Below, piece by piece: positions 1 to 8,875 of a stretch of DNA of 64,000 bases. Below the pieces are notes generated by a model. That model was not told where the DNA came from. It did no database searches and saw only the letters and a program-made list of their open reading frames with translations. Each line of letters starts with the position of its first letter. Position 1 is the first letter of the stretch. Where the stretch lies: positions 123,497 to 187,496 of the forward strand of contig LVBB01000121.1 in assembly GCA_001603075.1 (NCBI GenBank). Reading direction: 5' to 3'. This stretch comes from Phycisphaerales bacterium Planc_01. Its GTDB lineage: Bacteria > Planctomycetota > Phycisphaerae > Sedimentisphaerales > Anaerobacaceae. Both the position numbers and the translations under genes were made by a program.

Positions 1-29
1 CGGGCCAGTTCAGCGTCCCGTTCCCCAAG

Positions 30-374
30 GTGATGGACATCCTCGTCGCAGGTCTGCTGGGATTCGTGTCGGGGTTTCTGGTCACGAGCTTCGTGGCCCT
101 CGTGGTCGTCGTCGGCCCGTTGGCCCAACACAAGGTCCTCCGTACGCTTGGATTCGACCTGCCGAGCCAGAAGGCCAACCTCGCCTGCATGGCCTGGTGC
201 TGCGACCTGATCCACTCCGTGGCCCGTTCCGAGCCGGCCGACCAGGCCGCAAGCAGGGCCATCGACCGGCTCCTGGACAGGTCCCTGCCCGCCGCCGCAA
301 GCGGCGACAGCGGGCGAGAGGCCTCCCCCCCGCCGGCACGGCCTCCGGAAGATCCATGCGTGGGTCCGAACTGA
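30..374 (+). CDS. small single-pass membrane protein, possibly 5'-truncated
   Basis: Not recognised. A GTG at 30 and an ATG at 33 could start it, but neither has a convincing ribosome binding site. The frame is open to the window edge, so this may be the end of a longer gene. The first ~30 residues are strongly hydrophobic (V/L/F-rich) and would make one membrane helix. They are followed by a segment with a CMAWCC cysteine cluster and a Pro/Arg/Ala-rich tail. The GNAT gene begins 97 nt downstream on the same strand. No function can be assigned. Confidence 0.5.
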   Translation: MMDILVAGLLGFVSGFLVTSFVALVVVVGPLAQHKVLRTLGFDLPSQKANLACMAWCCDLIHSVARSEPADQAASRAIDRLLDRSLPAAASGDSGREASPPPARPPEDPCVGPN

Positions 375-471
375 GACACTGGCAGCCCCGGACGGCCTGC
401 GACACGGCCACCAAGGAGCATCTCGCCGCTGCCCGGAGCAAAGACCAGACGCGAATGGAAGAAGCACCGCT

Positions 472-1527
472 ATGAGCGTGAGACCCTACGAGCCCCAGGA
501 TGAAGAGCGGCAGAGCGATCTGGACCTGCACTTCACCGCAGGTCCGGGCGTTCGCGTCCGGCGCAAGTACGCTCAACTGGCCGCCCACAGCCGGATGCAC
601 CGCCGCTGCCACACATTCGTCGCCGACGATGGGAGCCGAATCGTCGGCGTCCTGTCCGCCGCGATCAAGGACGTGCGTCTTGGCGGCTACTCCGCCAAGG
701 TGGCCTACCTGTTCGGCCTGCGGGTAGCGCCTGAGGCGAGGCGCCGCGGCATCGCGTCGGCCCTGCACGTCCGGGCCGAACAGGCGGCGAGGGACGATGG
801 TGCGGCGGCGGTGTACGCCATCGTCATAACCGACAACGCATCCGTGATGCCGCTGACCCACAGGTTCGCCCTGCAACCGATCGGGCGCATCGAGACGCTG
901 ATCGTGCCCGTCACCCGACAACGTCCCGGTCGCGTGGATGTCACGACCGAGCGTTCCGCCGAGACCATCGCGCAGCGCGTCGACCCGTTCTTCGAGACGT
1001 GCGACCTGTTCGCACCGGGTCCCGAACGCTATCCGGCCGCCGGCCGCTTTGCCCTGCACTTTGCCGCGCAGGGGTCGTCGTTCGCTGCTGTGACACAGTC
1101 CAGCCACAGCGCCGTCCTTCAGGACATCGCCGAATCCGTTCCCGCCTTCCTCCGTCCCCTTCGCTGCTTCTGGGACGCCATCCGGCCGCTGATCGCCCTG
1201 CCTCATCTTCCCGCACGAGGAGAGACGATCTCGACATGGTGGATCGGCGAGCCCGTCTTGAAGGGCCCGGAGGCGCCCCGGCTGTTGCGTGACGTGTTCC
1301 GCCACATCCACAACATGGCCCAGGAAGAGAACGTGCACTGGCTGACGATGCCGATGCGTCCGTCGGACCGCCAGTATCCGGCTATCCGCGAGGCGTTCTC
1401 GGTCGGCAGACTCGCACGCCTGCTGCGCGCAGAAGCCTGTGTCCCGTCCCTGCTGCTGTTCAAGCCGCTGGTCGAACCGCGCGCCATCGACCCCGAACAA
1501 CTGTACCTCGACACGAGGGACTTCTGA
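472..1527 (+). CDS. GNAT-family N-acetyltransferase
   Basis: Predicted acetyl-CoA-dependent N-acetyltransferase of 351 residues, probably cytoplasmic; the acceptor is unknown. The N-terminal ~150 residues carry the GNAT fold. Motif A is visible as VAPEARRRGIASAL, the Q/RxxGxG/A pyrophosphate-binding loop, followed by an amphipathic helix and the NASVMPL segment. The remaining ~190 residues form a second domain without an obvious motif, which makes the protein about twice as long as a minimal GNAT. Plant HOOKLESS1-like acetyltransferases have a comparable two-part layout, but I infer that only weakly. The ATG at 472 follows a purine-rich GGAAGAAG stretch. The gene converges on the esterase gene, with only 21 nt between their stop codons. 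Confidence 0.85.
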   Translation: MSVRPYEPQDEERQSDLDLHFTAGPGVRVRRKYAQLAAHSRMHRRCHTFVADDGSRIVGVLSAAIKDVRLGGYSAKVAYLFGLRVAPEARRRGIASALHVRAEQAARDDGAAAVYAIVITDNASVMPLTHRFALQPIGRIETLIVPVTRQRPGRVDVTTERSAETIAQRVDPFFETCDLFAPGPERYPAAGRFALHFAAQGSSFAAVTQSSHSAVLQDIAESVPAFLRPLRCFWDAIRPLIALPHLPARGETISTWWIGEPVLKGPEAPRLLRDVFRHIHNMAQEENVHWLTMPMRPSDRQYPAIREAFSVGRLARLLRAEACVPSLLLFKPLVEPRAIDPEQLYLDTRDF

Positions 1528-1548
1528 CGAAGCCCCTGCGCCTTCCGT

Positions 1549-3639
1549 TCAGTTGGCCGAAACGGGCCTGGCGTCGGGGCCCCACGGTTCGATCTGTCGC
1601 AGTCGCTTGGGCGCCAGGACGCGGTAGCAGTCGGGCAGGTCGAACGACGCCAGGATGTTCGGCACCAGCGTCGAGAGCGGCCAGGCGTAGGTCTTCGATT
1701 CGGCGATCTCGGAATACGATCTCGGCGCGTTCTTGAGCGTCACCTGCACGACACGGTCGCTCAGCACGGCGGCAAACGTCGCGGGGATCGCGCCCCAGCC
1801 CTTGCCCGCCAGATGGACCTCGTCATGGCCGGCTTCGCCGAGCCAATCGAGGACGCGCAGAACGTCGTGCGTTCGCTGTCCAATGTACGGCCGATCCAGC
1901 ATGATCGAGTGGATGGCATAGAAGTAGTCGCTGCCGTAGGGATTGAAGTAGGAATTCTCGTCGCAGGTGTCGGGCCTCGATTCGCCGATCCCGCGGACGT
2001 CGACCGTATAGAAATCCGTGTCGGGACCAGCCGCGATCAGTTCGGCGATCAGTGGTTCCTCTCGCAACTCGGCGTCGCTGGACAGATGCGAGACATACAG
2101 GACTGCCCGCTTCGTCGTCGCGCGCGGGCGCGAGAGCAGTTGCTCGCGGCCCAGGCGATAGACCACGGCATGAATCCCCGGCTCGGTTTCGACGAGATAG
2201 GCCGTCCATCGCGGCTTCGGATAGCCCCGCGACCGCCAGTTTCGCAGGATGCGATACTCGGGGGCGGACCTGCCGTCGGACTCGCCCAGACCCAGCACGT
2301 CGCGGACGCGGGGCTGCAACTGGCTCAGGGGCAATTCGCTCGGCCGCTGCTTGGCAAGCGCCTGGGACCTGGCCCTTGTGAACTCGTAGATGGGCCGCGA
2401 ATCCAGTTCGCAGACCTGGCCGCGAGGCGTACACCGCAGTGTTTCGTCCTTCTCAATCGTCAGGTCCGGCTCGCTTTGTGCATCGCTGATGCCCGTGACA
2501 CCGTTGAACCAGCGGTACATGGCCTCGCGGTTCTCCTGCGAGAAGCCGTGCCCGGTCGGCCCGGTGAACAGGCCGATGTTGTCCTCGGCGTCGAGGAGGC
2601 GGTACAGACGCCGCAGACTCTTGTAGGCCGCCTCGGCGCCGCGCACGTCGAAGAAGTCCTGCTCTTTGGCGAGGATGATGACGGGCTTGGGGGCCATTGC
2701 CGCCAGGAAATCCTGATGGTCCAGGCCGTAGGCCAGCGCTCGCGGCGGACATTGCTCGGTGTCGGCCGGAAGCTCATTCTCCAGATTGCGTCGAAACGTC
2801 GTGACGAAGCAGGCGGGCGCCGCCATCGTCCATCGCCGCTCGACGCCGCACAGCCACGTCGTCATCGTGCCGCCGCCGCTGTTTCCCGTCACGCCGATGT
2901 GCCTCGGATCGACTTGCTTTCGCGTCAGCAGATAGTCGAGGGCGCGGATGCCGTCCCACGCCCGCCAGGAGCCGAGAAACTCGCCGACCAGAAACTGCTG
3001 GTTGCCCGCGTAGAGATGCTCGCGAACGCCGACCCCGATCGTGCTCTTGAGGTCCGCATCGGGGTATTGCAGTCGCTCGCCCTGGCCGAGCGGATCGAAG
3101 ATCAGCACGATATAGCCCTGCCGGGCCAGCCCCTGCGCAAAGGCTTGATATGCCTCGGCCGCCTTGCCCGTAGTGGAATGGCCGCAGGTGCCGACAACAC
3201 CGGGCAGCGGGAAGTCGCGCCCCTTGGGGACATAGAGATTGGCCGTGACGAGGAAGCCCGGGCGGCTCTCGAAGATGACGTTCTCAATCGTGTAGGCGTC
3301 GCGTTCGACAACACCCGTGACACGCGGGTTCAGGGGCGTCTTCTCGGGCCAGGGTCCGAAACAGAGGTCGATCCGCCGTCGAACGTCGCGGACGAACGCC
3401 TCGGCGTCCTGTCGGCTCTCCAGTGCGCCGCGCCGGTAGTCGTTCCGCTGCTCGATCCGCCGAACCTGATCGACGAAATACTCCTGCACCATGTGCGGGA
3501 AGCGGTTCAACGGCTCCAGCGCGGGCCGCGGCGGCGCATCACTCGATGCCGCCGGCGTCATGGCCGAGGACGCGATGGGAAGAAGAGAGGCCAGGACAAC
3601 GGCCCAGACGCCACGGGGCAACGAAATCGCACGGGACAT
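1549..3639 (-). CDS. secreted alpha/beta hydrolase, acetyl-xylan-esterase-like
   Basis: Predicted exported esterase of 696 residues acting on plant polysaccharide esters. I chose the ATG at 3639 because GGAGG lies 8 nt upstream; an ATG at 3654 overlaps that Shine-Dalgarno. Residues 1-26 look like a Sec signal peptide. The first half has the alpha/beta-hydrolase core: the HS(T)TGK region, FDPLGQGE, the nucleophile elbow GNSGGG, and a likely catalytic His in GPTGHGFS. The second half (from about residue 430) looks like a second, degenerate hydrolase-like domain (VDVRGIGES, LAGKGWG), in which the usual Ser elbow is replaced by GKGWG. It is the last gene of a probable leftward GH3-DUF89-FmdB-esterase unit. 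Confidence 0.8.
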   Translation of the reverse strand: MSRAISLPRGVWAVVLASLLPIASSAMTPAASSDAPPRPALEPLNRFPHMVQEYFVDQVRRIEQRNDYRRGALESRQDAEAFVRDVRRRIDLCFGPWPEKTPLNPRVTGVVERDAYTIENVIFESRPGFLVTANLYVPKGRDFPLPGVVGTCGHSTTGKAAEAYQAFAQGLARQGYIVLIFDPLGQGERLQYPDADLKSTIGVGVREHLYAGNQQFLVGEFLGSWRAWDGIRALDYLLTRKQVDPRHIGVTGNSGGGTMTTWLCGVERRWTMAAPACFVTTFRRNLENELPADTEQCPPRALAYGLDHQDFLAAMAPKPVIILAKEQDFFDVRGAEAAYKSLRRLYRLLDAEDNIGLFTGPTGHGFSQENREAMYRWFNGVTGISDAQSEPDLTIEKDETLRCTPRGQVCELDSRPIYEFTRARSQALAKQRPSELPLSQLQPRVRDVLGLGESDGRSAPEYRILRNWRSRGYPKPRWTAYLVETEPGIHAVVYRLGREQLLSRPRATTKRAVLYVSHLSSDAELREEPLIAELIAAGPDTDFYTVDVRGIGESRPDTCDENSYFNPYGSDYFYAIHSIMLDRPYIGQRTHDVLRVLDWLGEAGHDEVHLAGKGWGAIPATFAAVLSDRVVQVTLKNAPRSYSEIAESKTYAWPLSTLVPNILASFDLPDCYRVLAPKRLRQIEPWGPDARPVSAN

Positions 3640-3714
3640 GATCGTATCCTCCATATACCTGCCACACGGATCGCATCGCTCGGCGTTACAGCCCCCCTCC
3701 GCGCCGGCGCCGTC

Positions 3715-3954
3715 TTACGACATAGGACACATGCCGCCGGGACACATGCCGGCGCCGCAGGCGGGACCGGCTTCGCACGAATCGCACGCCGAGGCGCCGG
3801 ATGCCTTGCCCTGCCCGACAGCGAAGCCGGACAGCAGCTTCTTCATGTCGTTACTACCGCACTTGGCGCAAATCTGTTTTGCCGCTTTGCGGCTCTTCTG
3901 AAGCACTTCCATCACGTGCCCACACTGTTCGCATCGGTATTCGAAGATCGGCAT
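3715..3954 (-). CDS. FmdB-family zinc-ribbon protein
   Basis: A 79-residue protein of the FmdB/CxxC_CxxC_SSSS zinc-ribbon family, which begins MPIFEYRCEQCGH. Two CxxC pairs (C8/C11 and CAKC) should bind one zinc. The family is named after a putative regulator of formylmethanofuran dehydrogenase, but its role is generally unproven. The C-terminal ~25 residues form a separate Cys/Gly/Met-rich tail (CDSC, CGAGMCPGGMCP), which could bind a second metal. It starts 18 nt after the DUF89 stop, so co-transcription is likely. Confidence 0.85.
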   Translation of the reverse strand: MPIFEYRCEQCGHVMEVLQKSRKAAKQICAKCGSNDMKKLLSGFAVGQGKASGASACDSCEAGPACGAGMCPGGMCPMS

Positions 3955-3972
3955 AGGTCTATTCTCTCTCTT

Positions 3973-4848
3973 TCAGGATTCGTTCGACAATGGGACGCCG
4001 CTGCGCATCAGGACCTGGCGGCCCAGCTCGCAGTCGAGATGGCGGGCCAGCACGGCGCACTTCGGACGCAGCAGGAAGAAGATGTCCCGTTCGCAGTCGT
4101 TGAGCGTCTCGAAGTTGCCCTGGCCCTTGGAGACGATCAGGTCGGCCTTCTCGAACCGCTTGCGGAAGGCCTTCGAGCAGATGTCGAGGATCGTGCCCGG
4201 GGCATCGGCACCGTTGTCGATGACCTCGACGAGGTCGGTCATACCCACCATCTCGGCATCGGCCATCAGCGCATCGTTGAGGATGGGCCCGCCGCGCACA
4301 ACGAACGTCACCTTCTGTCGCGGCATCTGCTCGATGAGCAGCCGGTCGAAGACGATCTCGCCGGCGTTGTCGCCCAGATAGAGGATGTTCGTCGCCTCGG
4401 CGATCGCCACTTTGAATTCGATCAGCGCGTCGAGGTCCAGCGGGTCGGTCAGCGAGCGGGCGATGACGCCCTCGACGACGCTTTCATCGACCGTCGAGTT
4501 GACGCCGAAGTCGATAACGTTGCCCGCGATGGCCAGGCGCACCGCCGTCTCGAAGCGGTCGGCCGAGCCGGCCACCGTCTCTTCGAGATCGCCGACCATC
4601 TCCATCGCCAGGCGGTTGTATCGCTGCTTGACCTCCAGATAGGGATCGGCCACGCCCGTCATCTCTCGGAGCATGCGATGGACCTTGCGGGCCACCGCCG
4701 GCGGGCTCTCACGCATGTCCATGTCGTGCCAGAGGCCCAGCGCCTCGCGCAGCACCTTCTCGTGCATCGTCTCGTCGTCGGTGGTCATGCGAATCGAATC
4801 GAGAACCTGTCGAATCGCACAGGGAATACAGTCAAAATGGGTTTTCAT
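3973..4848 (-). CDS. DUF89 (ARMT1-like) damage-control phosphatase family protein
   Basis: A 291-residue DUF89 protein. The family contains metal-dependent phosphatases proposed to remove damaged phospho-metabolites. Visible family features are the N-terminal CIPC motif of the short AF1104-like subgroup, the metal/phosphate-site segment LGDNAGEIVFD, the VRGGPILNDA strand-turn, and KGQGNFETL near the C terminus. Length matches the prokaryotic subgroup. It lies between the GH3 beta-glucosidase (66 nt upstream) and the FmdB gene (18 nt downstream), all leftward. The substrate cannot be read from the sequence. Confidence 0.85.
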   Translation of the reverse strand: MKTHFDCIPCAIRQVLDSIRMTTDDETMHEKVLREALGLWHDMDMRESPPAVARKVHRMLREMTGVADPYLEVKQRYNRLAMEMVGDLEETVAGSADRFETAVRLAIAGNVIDFGVNSTVDESVVEGVIARSLTDPLDLDALIEFKVAIAEATNILYLGDNAGEIVFDRLLIEQMPRQKVTFVVRGGPILNDALMADAEMVGMTDLVEVIDNGADAPGTILDICSKAFRKRFEKADLIVSKGQGNFETLNDCERDIFFLLRPKCAVLARHLDCELGRQVLMRSGVPLSNES

Positions 4849-4914
4849 AGCAGCTCAGTCAAAGGACCAAAGGGACGGATGAAGGGCGAGTCGCCCGGTC
4901 CGGCCGGATACACT

Positions 4915-7170
4915 TCACTTCGCGGGTTTCGGCACGGTGAGCATGACCGACAGCTCGCCGACGCTGATCTTGAACTGGCCCGGCTCGACGACCGGCTTGT
5001 TGTCGCGGCCGATGAAGGCCAGGTCGTCCCAGCCCAGTTCGAACCGAACGGTCTGCGTTTGTCCGGGCCGGACATCTACCTTCTGGAAACCCTTAAGCTG
5101 CCGGACGGCCGGAGTGACCGATGCAACCAGGTCCGACAGATACAACTGCACGATCTCCCTGGCCGCCACGTCGCCGGTATTGGTCACCTCGACCGTGACA
5201 CGCACCGTCTGGCCCGGCGTCATCTCGCTCTTGTCGGCCTGCAACCCCCGATAACTCAGCGACGTGTACGACAGGCCGTGCCCGAACGGCCACTGCGGAT
5301 GGAACTTGTTCTCGGCGGTGTTCTCGCTGGGCTTGTGGTCGTACGTGGTGAACCCGGAAGCGAACCGGGGATAGGTGTACGGCAGCTTACCGCTCGGGTT
5401 GACGTCGCCGAACAGCACGTCGGCCACCGCCTGGCCGCCCTCCATGCCGGGCAGATAGGCCAGAAGGATCGCGCCCGCGTCATCGACGATGGTCCGAATC
5501 ACGCGGGGCCGGCCCTGGACCAGCACCAGCACGATGGGCTTGCCGGTCGCGGCCAGTTCCTTGACGAGCTTCAACTGCGGCTCGCTCATCGTCAGGTCGT
5601 CGATGTTGCCCGGCGTCTCACAATACGCCGGCTCACCGAGGCAGGCGACGATGACATCAACGTCCTGCGCGGCGGCCACGGCGCCGACGATGTTCTTCTC
5701 TTCGTCGAACGTCACGGCGTTGACGTAGGTGACGTTGTCCTCGCCGATCTTGGCGCGGATCGCTTCGAGAATGGTGTACTTCTCCTGCGGATAGAGCGCT
5801 TCGTTGTCGCCCTGCCATGTGATCGTCCATCCGCCGTTGAGGATGGACAGCAGATTGGCTGTCGGGCCGGTGACGAGCACCTTCCTGTCCTTGGCCAGCG
5901 GCAGGGTCTTCGGCTCGTTCTTCAGCAGGGTCATCGCCTCCTGCGCGGCCTGCAGGTTCACCTTGCGGCTGGACTCCTGGCCGACGTAGCCGAGCAGGTT
6001 CGGGTTCGGATACGGCCGCTCGAACAGGCCGAGCTTGAATTTGAGGCGGAGAATGTCGGCCACCGCCCGGTCGATCCGCGACATCGGCACCTCGCCGTCG
6101 CGGACCAGCTCGACCAGCGTGTCGTAGAAGCTATAGTCGTACGGGACCATGCTCATGTCGATGCCCGCCATCACCGCCATCTTCACCGCTTCGCGCCGGT
6201 CCTTGGCGACCTTCTCGCGGGTGTAGAGGTTCTCGATGTCGGCCCAGTCGCTGACGACGAAGCCGCTGAAGCCCAGCTCACCGCGCAGCAGCTCGGTCAG
6301 ATAGAAATCGCTGGAATGGACGGGGATGCCGTTGATCTCGGACGAGTTGACCATGCACGTGACGGTGCCGGCGCGGACGGCGGCGGCGAACGGCTTGAGG
6401 TGATGCTGCCGCAGCTCTCGCTCGGGGATATACGCCGGCGTGCGGTCCCGGCCCGAACGCGGAAGGCTGTAGCCCAGGTAATGCTTCATGCACGTCGCCA
6501 CCTTGTCGCTGCGCGAAAGGTCGTCGCCCTGCTGAACGCGAACGTAGGCGGCGCCCATGACCGAGGCCATGTACGCGTCCTCGCCAAACGTCTCGAAGAC
6601 GCGCGGCCACATCGGGTGGCGGGCCAGGTCCAGGACGGGGTTGAAATTCCACGGGATGCCCACCGCCCGCGTCTCCATCGCGGTGATCTCGGCGGCCTTC
6701 TCCACCAGCGCCACGTTGCCGGCGGCGGCCATCGCGATATTCTGCGGGAAGATCGTCGCGCCGAGGACGTAGTTGGCCCCGTGGATCGAGTCGATGCCGT
6801 AGAGGATCGGGATGCCGAGCCGCGTTTCCCTGGCCGCGATCTCCTGCATCTGGGCGATCATTTCCTGCCAGTTCTCCGGGCTGCGGGCCTGGCCGCCGCA
6901 GTTGAGGATCGAGCCGATGTGATGGTTGACGATGCCGTTGCGCAGCTTCTCGGGATCGAGCGTCAGGTAGCCGTCCTTGTCGGACTTGGCAAACGCCTCC
7001 AGCGTGAGCTGCGTCATCTGCCCGACCTTCTCCTCCAGCGTCATCTTCGCCACCATCCGGCGGACCTTTGCCTCGATCGCCGCGTCCGCCTTCGACACGG
7101 ACTTCTCCGCACTCGAACAACCCGCCGCCCCCAACAGGGCCGCGATGGATACAACCCACAATACTCTCAT
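4915..7170 (-). CDS. beta-glucosidase, glycoside hydrolase family 3
   Basis: A BglX-type GH3 beta-glycosidase of 751 residues, predicted to remove non-reducing beta-linked glucose or xylose from oligosaccharides. The first 18 residues are a hydrophobic leader ending in GAAGC, so it is probably an envelope lipoprotein, although the -3 residue is Ala rather than Leu. The N-terminal TIM-barrel holds KHYLG (230 region) and the nucleophile Asp308 in VVSDWADIEN. The alpha/beta sandwich follows (residues ~400-610), then a C-terminal fibronectin-III-like domain (VTVEVTNTGDVAAREIVQLY). Length is normal for the family. A 20-bp inverted-repeat element begins 30 bp upstream of the start and would lie in the 5' leader. 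Confidence 0.93.
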   Translation of the reverse strand: MRVLWVVSIAALLGAAGCSSAEKSVSKADAAIEAKVRRMVAKMTLEEKVGQMTQLTLEAFAKSDKDGYLTLDPEKLRNGIVNHHIGSILNCGGQARSPENWQEMIAQMQEIAARETRLGIPILYGIDSIHGANYVLGATIFPQNIAMAAAGNVALVEKAAEITAMETRAVGIPWNFNPVLDLARHPMWPRVFETFGEDAYMASVMGAAYVRVQQGDDLSRSDKVATCMKHYLGYSLPRSGRDRTPAYIPERELRQHHLKPFAAAVRAGTVTCMVNSSEINGIPVHSSDFYLTELLRGELGFSGFVVSDWADIENLYTREKVAKDRREAVKMAVMAGIDMSMVPYDYSFYDTLVELVRDGEVPMSRIDRAVADILRLKFKLGLFERPYPNPNLLGYVGQESSRKVNLQAAQEAMTLLKNEPKTLPLAKDRKVLVTGPTANLLSILNGGWTITWQGDNEALYPQEKYTILEAIRAKIGEDNVTYVNAVTFDEEKNIVGAVAAAQDVDVIVACLGEPAYCETPGNIDDLTMSEPQLKLVKELAATGKPIVLVLVQGRPRVIRTIVDDAGAILLAYLPGMEGGQAVADVLFGDVNPSGKLPYTYPRFASGFTTYDHKPSENTAENKFHPQWPFGHGLSYTSLSYRGLQADKSEMTPGQTVRVTVEVTNTGDVAAREIVQLYLSDLVASVTPAVRQLKGFQKVDVRPGQTQTVRFELGWDDLAFIGRDNKPVVEPGQFKISVGELSVMLTVPKPAK

Positions 7171-7191
7171 GGTCCGCTCCTTCTTCTGGTT

Positions 7192-7366
7192 GGATTCCTA
7201 CAAAATGGAGGTTAGGCCTATATTGCTCAAGGAAATCGCTTTCTGATTTCCTTGAGCAATCGGCATAACAATCCACATGGTAAGCACCTCCGGTCACGAG
7301 AGGAAAAATCAAAATACCGATTTTTCCTCTCATGAGTAGGCCTAACCTCCATTTTGCAGAATTCCT
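7192..7366. repeat. nested inverted-repeat element with two internal hairpins
   Basis: A perfect 20-bp inverted repeat (7201-7220 and 7337-7356; left arm CAAAATGGAGGTTAGGCCTA) encloses two independent hairpins. One has a perfect 16-bp stem (7222-7237 with 7245-7260, 7-nt loop). The other has a perfect 13-bp stem (7298-7310 with 7319-7331, 8-nt loop) that extends about 3 bp past one mismatch. Weaker complementarity continues outside the 20-bp arms to about 7192 and 7366. The whole folds as a three-way junction and is visibly more A+T-rich than its surroundings. It could be a MITE-like element, or a structured 5' leader of the GH3 gene. Confidence 0.85.
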
Positions 7367-7464
7367 CTTCAAATCCTCGGCCGGCGCAACATGGGAAAGA
7401 CCTTTCGTCAGCCGCCATGCTAACAGACAACCCCGTCTGGGAAAACACAAAACCCCCAGCCGGG

Positions 7465-7490
7465 GAGGGCGACGCATGCCTCGCCCCTAC
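7465..7490. repeat. short dispersed palindrome (GGGCGAGG/GCATGC/CCTCGCCC type)
   Basis: Imperfect palindrome with a GCATGC centre and an arm ending in CGCCCCTAC, matching copies at 33129, 40076 and 40722. It lies in the 449-bp gene-free stretch between the GH3 gene and the exported unknown. That stretch otherwise holds the nested element at 7192-7366 and a hairpin at 7519-7545. Confidence 0.75.
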
Positions 7491-7518
7491 CTTGCCAACG
7501 TCAAGGCTCAGATAGAAT

Positions 7519-7545
7519 GGTCACACCGAGGGTTTTTGTGTGACC
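7519..7545. other. intergenic hairpin
   Basis: GGTCACAC (7519-7526) pairs perfectly with GTGTGACC (7538-7545) across an 11-nt loop. It lies 75 nt upstream of the exported-protein gene. There is no following T-run, so it is not a standard terminator. Confidence 0.5.
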
Positions 7546-7619
7546 CTTGGCCCGCCGCGTGCCTTTGGGATGTGAGCGGAACCATAATGTCGGACAGCGG
7601 ATTTTGAAAGGGTATGGCA

Positions 7620-8252
7620 ATGGTGCGAAAAAGCACGTGTGTGTCGATTGCGATGTGCGTGGTCTTGTGTGCGTCGGCTCTGGTCTACGGGCCCGCGCAA
7701 GCCCAGCCACGACACATGGAGCCTCAGAGCGACCCGGCACAGATGGTCACGGTCCTGCTGGAAGCCTTCGTCGTCGAGGTGGACCTGCCGGCCTTGGCCG
7801 AACTGGGCGTCAGCCCCATCGGCCAGGCGCCCCACAACGTCAGCGTCGAGAACCTCCTCGCCTGTCTGGACAGCGGACAGGCCCGCATCCTCATCGGCGC
7901 CAAGCAAGCGGCTCAGAGCCAGAGGGAAAGCAAGGTCCGGGCAACACGCACCACATACGTCAGACGGGATGGACCTCCGCCACAAAGGAGCTATACACCC
8001 TACGAGAGCGGCACGGCACTTTCGGCTCACGCCTCCGTCTTGTCGGAACGGTCGGTAGAAATCACCTACACCTTGTCGTGCAGCGTCTTCGCCCCCCGCT
8101 CGGAGGCGGAAGATGTTCCGCCGGATACCGAATCATGGAACTGGACTGGAGAGATCCTGCTAGCGCCAGGGGAGCCTGTGATCGCCGCCGCCACGCAGGA
8201 TGGGCAGCGAGCCGTCTTTCTGGTACTCACCGCCCACGTCCGGGCTCAGTGA
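7620..8252 (+). CDS. exported protein of unknown function
   Basis: Not recognised. The 210-residue product starts at the ATG at 7620, with AAAGGG 7 nt upstream; an ATG at 7614 is too close to it. Residues 1-30 are a clear Sec signal peptide (hydrophobic core, then GPAQAQ). The mature protein begins with a Pro/Met-rich stretch and then LLEAFVVEVDLPALAELG. That strand-like pattern recalls the repeated beta-segments of secretin-type proteins, but the resemblance is weak. The C terminus (AVFLVLTAHV) is also strand-like. The gene converges on thiE, and their ends overlap by 7 bp. Confidence 0.7.
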   Translation: MVRKSTCVSIAMCVVLCASALVYGPAQAQPRHMEPQSDPAQMVTVLLEAFVVEVDLPALAELGVSPIGQAPHNVSVENLLACLDSGQARILIGAKQAAQSQRESKVRATRTTYVRRDGPPPQRSYTPYESGTALSAHASVLSERSVEITYTLSCSVFAPRSEAEDVPPDTESWNWTGEILLAPGEPVIAAATQDGQRAVFLVLTAHVRAQ

Positions 8253-8875
8253 AGCGAACGGAGGCGGCGGAATTCTCTTGCGGCCTGGCGCGGATCGGGG
8301 GCGGCCATGATCGCCGAGATCACGGCTAAACCGTCGGCGCCGGCTTGCAAGACCTCCAGCGCATTGGCTGAGTTGATGCCTCCGATCGCCACCAGGGGTT
8401 TGTCGGTCAGTCGGCGGATCGCACGCACACCTTCGAGGCCCAGCGGCGACGCTGTATCGGTCTTGGTCGGCGTCGCGAAGACCGGGCTGGCGGCTATGTA
8501 GTCGATCTCCAACGACGACGCCCGCGCCTGTTCGACGCTCTCGACGGACAGGCCGATGATGGCGTCGGGGCCCAGCGTCTCGCGGGCCTGCGCGACGGAC
8601 GCATCCGACTGGCCCAGATGAACGCCGTCGGCGCCCGCCGCGCGGGCTACGGCAATGTCGTCGTTGACGATCAATGGAACGCCCCGTGCGTGGCAGATGT
8701 CCTTGAGCCGGCGGGCTTCTTCGACGAACGGTTCACGGGCCAGCGTCTTTTCGCGCAGTTGCACCAGCGTCACGCCGCCTTCGAGCGCCAGCCGCACGGT
8801 CTCGGCGACGCCGCGCGGCCCCGCCAGCGCGCGATCGGTGACGAGGTACAGGAACGGATCGAACGGCCGGCTCAT
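8246..8875 (-). CDS. thiE: thiamine-phosphate synthase
   Basis: ThiE joins the hydroxymethylpyrimidine diphosphate and thiazole phosphate moieties to give thiamine monophosphate. The 209-residue TIM-barrel shows the family landmarks: LYLVTDR at the N terminus, VQLREKT, LIVNDDIAVARAAGADGVHLGQ, IGLSVES, the phosphate-binding IAASPVFATPTKTD, and VAIGGINSAN. Its ATG at 8875 overlaps the thiM stop by 4 bp (ATGA), so the two genes are translationally coupled. Pairing with thiM implies salvage of hydroxyethylthiazole. No thiC or thiD is in the window. Confidence 0.95.
   Translation of the reverse strand: MSRPFDPFLYLVTDRALAGPRGVAETVRLALEGGVTLVQLREKTLAREPFVEEARRLKDICHARGVPLIVNDDIAVARAAGADGVHLGQSDASVAQARETLGPDAIIGLSVESVEQARASSLEIDYIAASPVFATPTKTDTASPLGLEGVRAIRRLTDKPLVAIGGINSANALEVLQAGADGLAVISAIMAAPDPRQAAREFRRLRSLH

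Noticed and set aside
4849..4914. GGGCGA...TCGCCC hairpin as a terminator between the GH3 and DUF89 genes
   Set aside because: The stem is short and no T-run follows in either direction; the genes are likely co-transcribed.
1813..7215. A 1800-codon open frame on the + strand, spanning the antisense side of four genes
   Set aside because: It overlaps confidently identified minus-strand genes and the nested repeat. Its residues are mostly Arg/Ala/Gly/Asp shadows of G+C-rich codons. Similar artefacts occur at 12522-15062, 17651-19840, 45779-48187 and 61902-63905.
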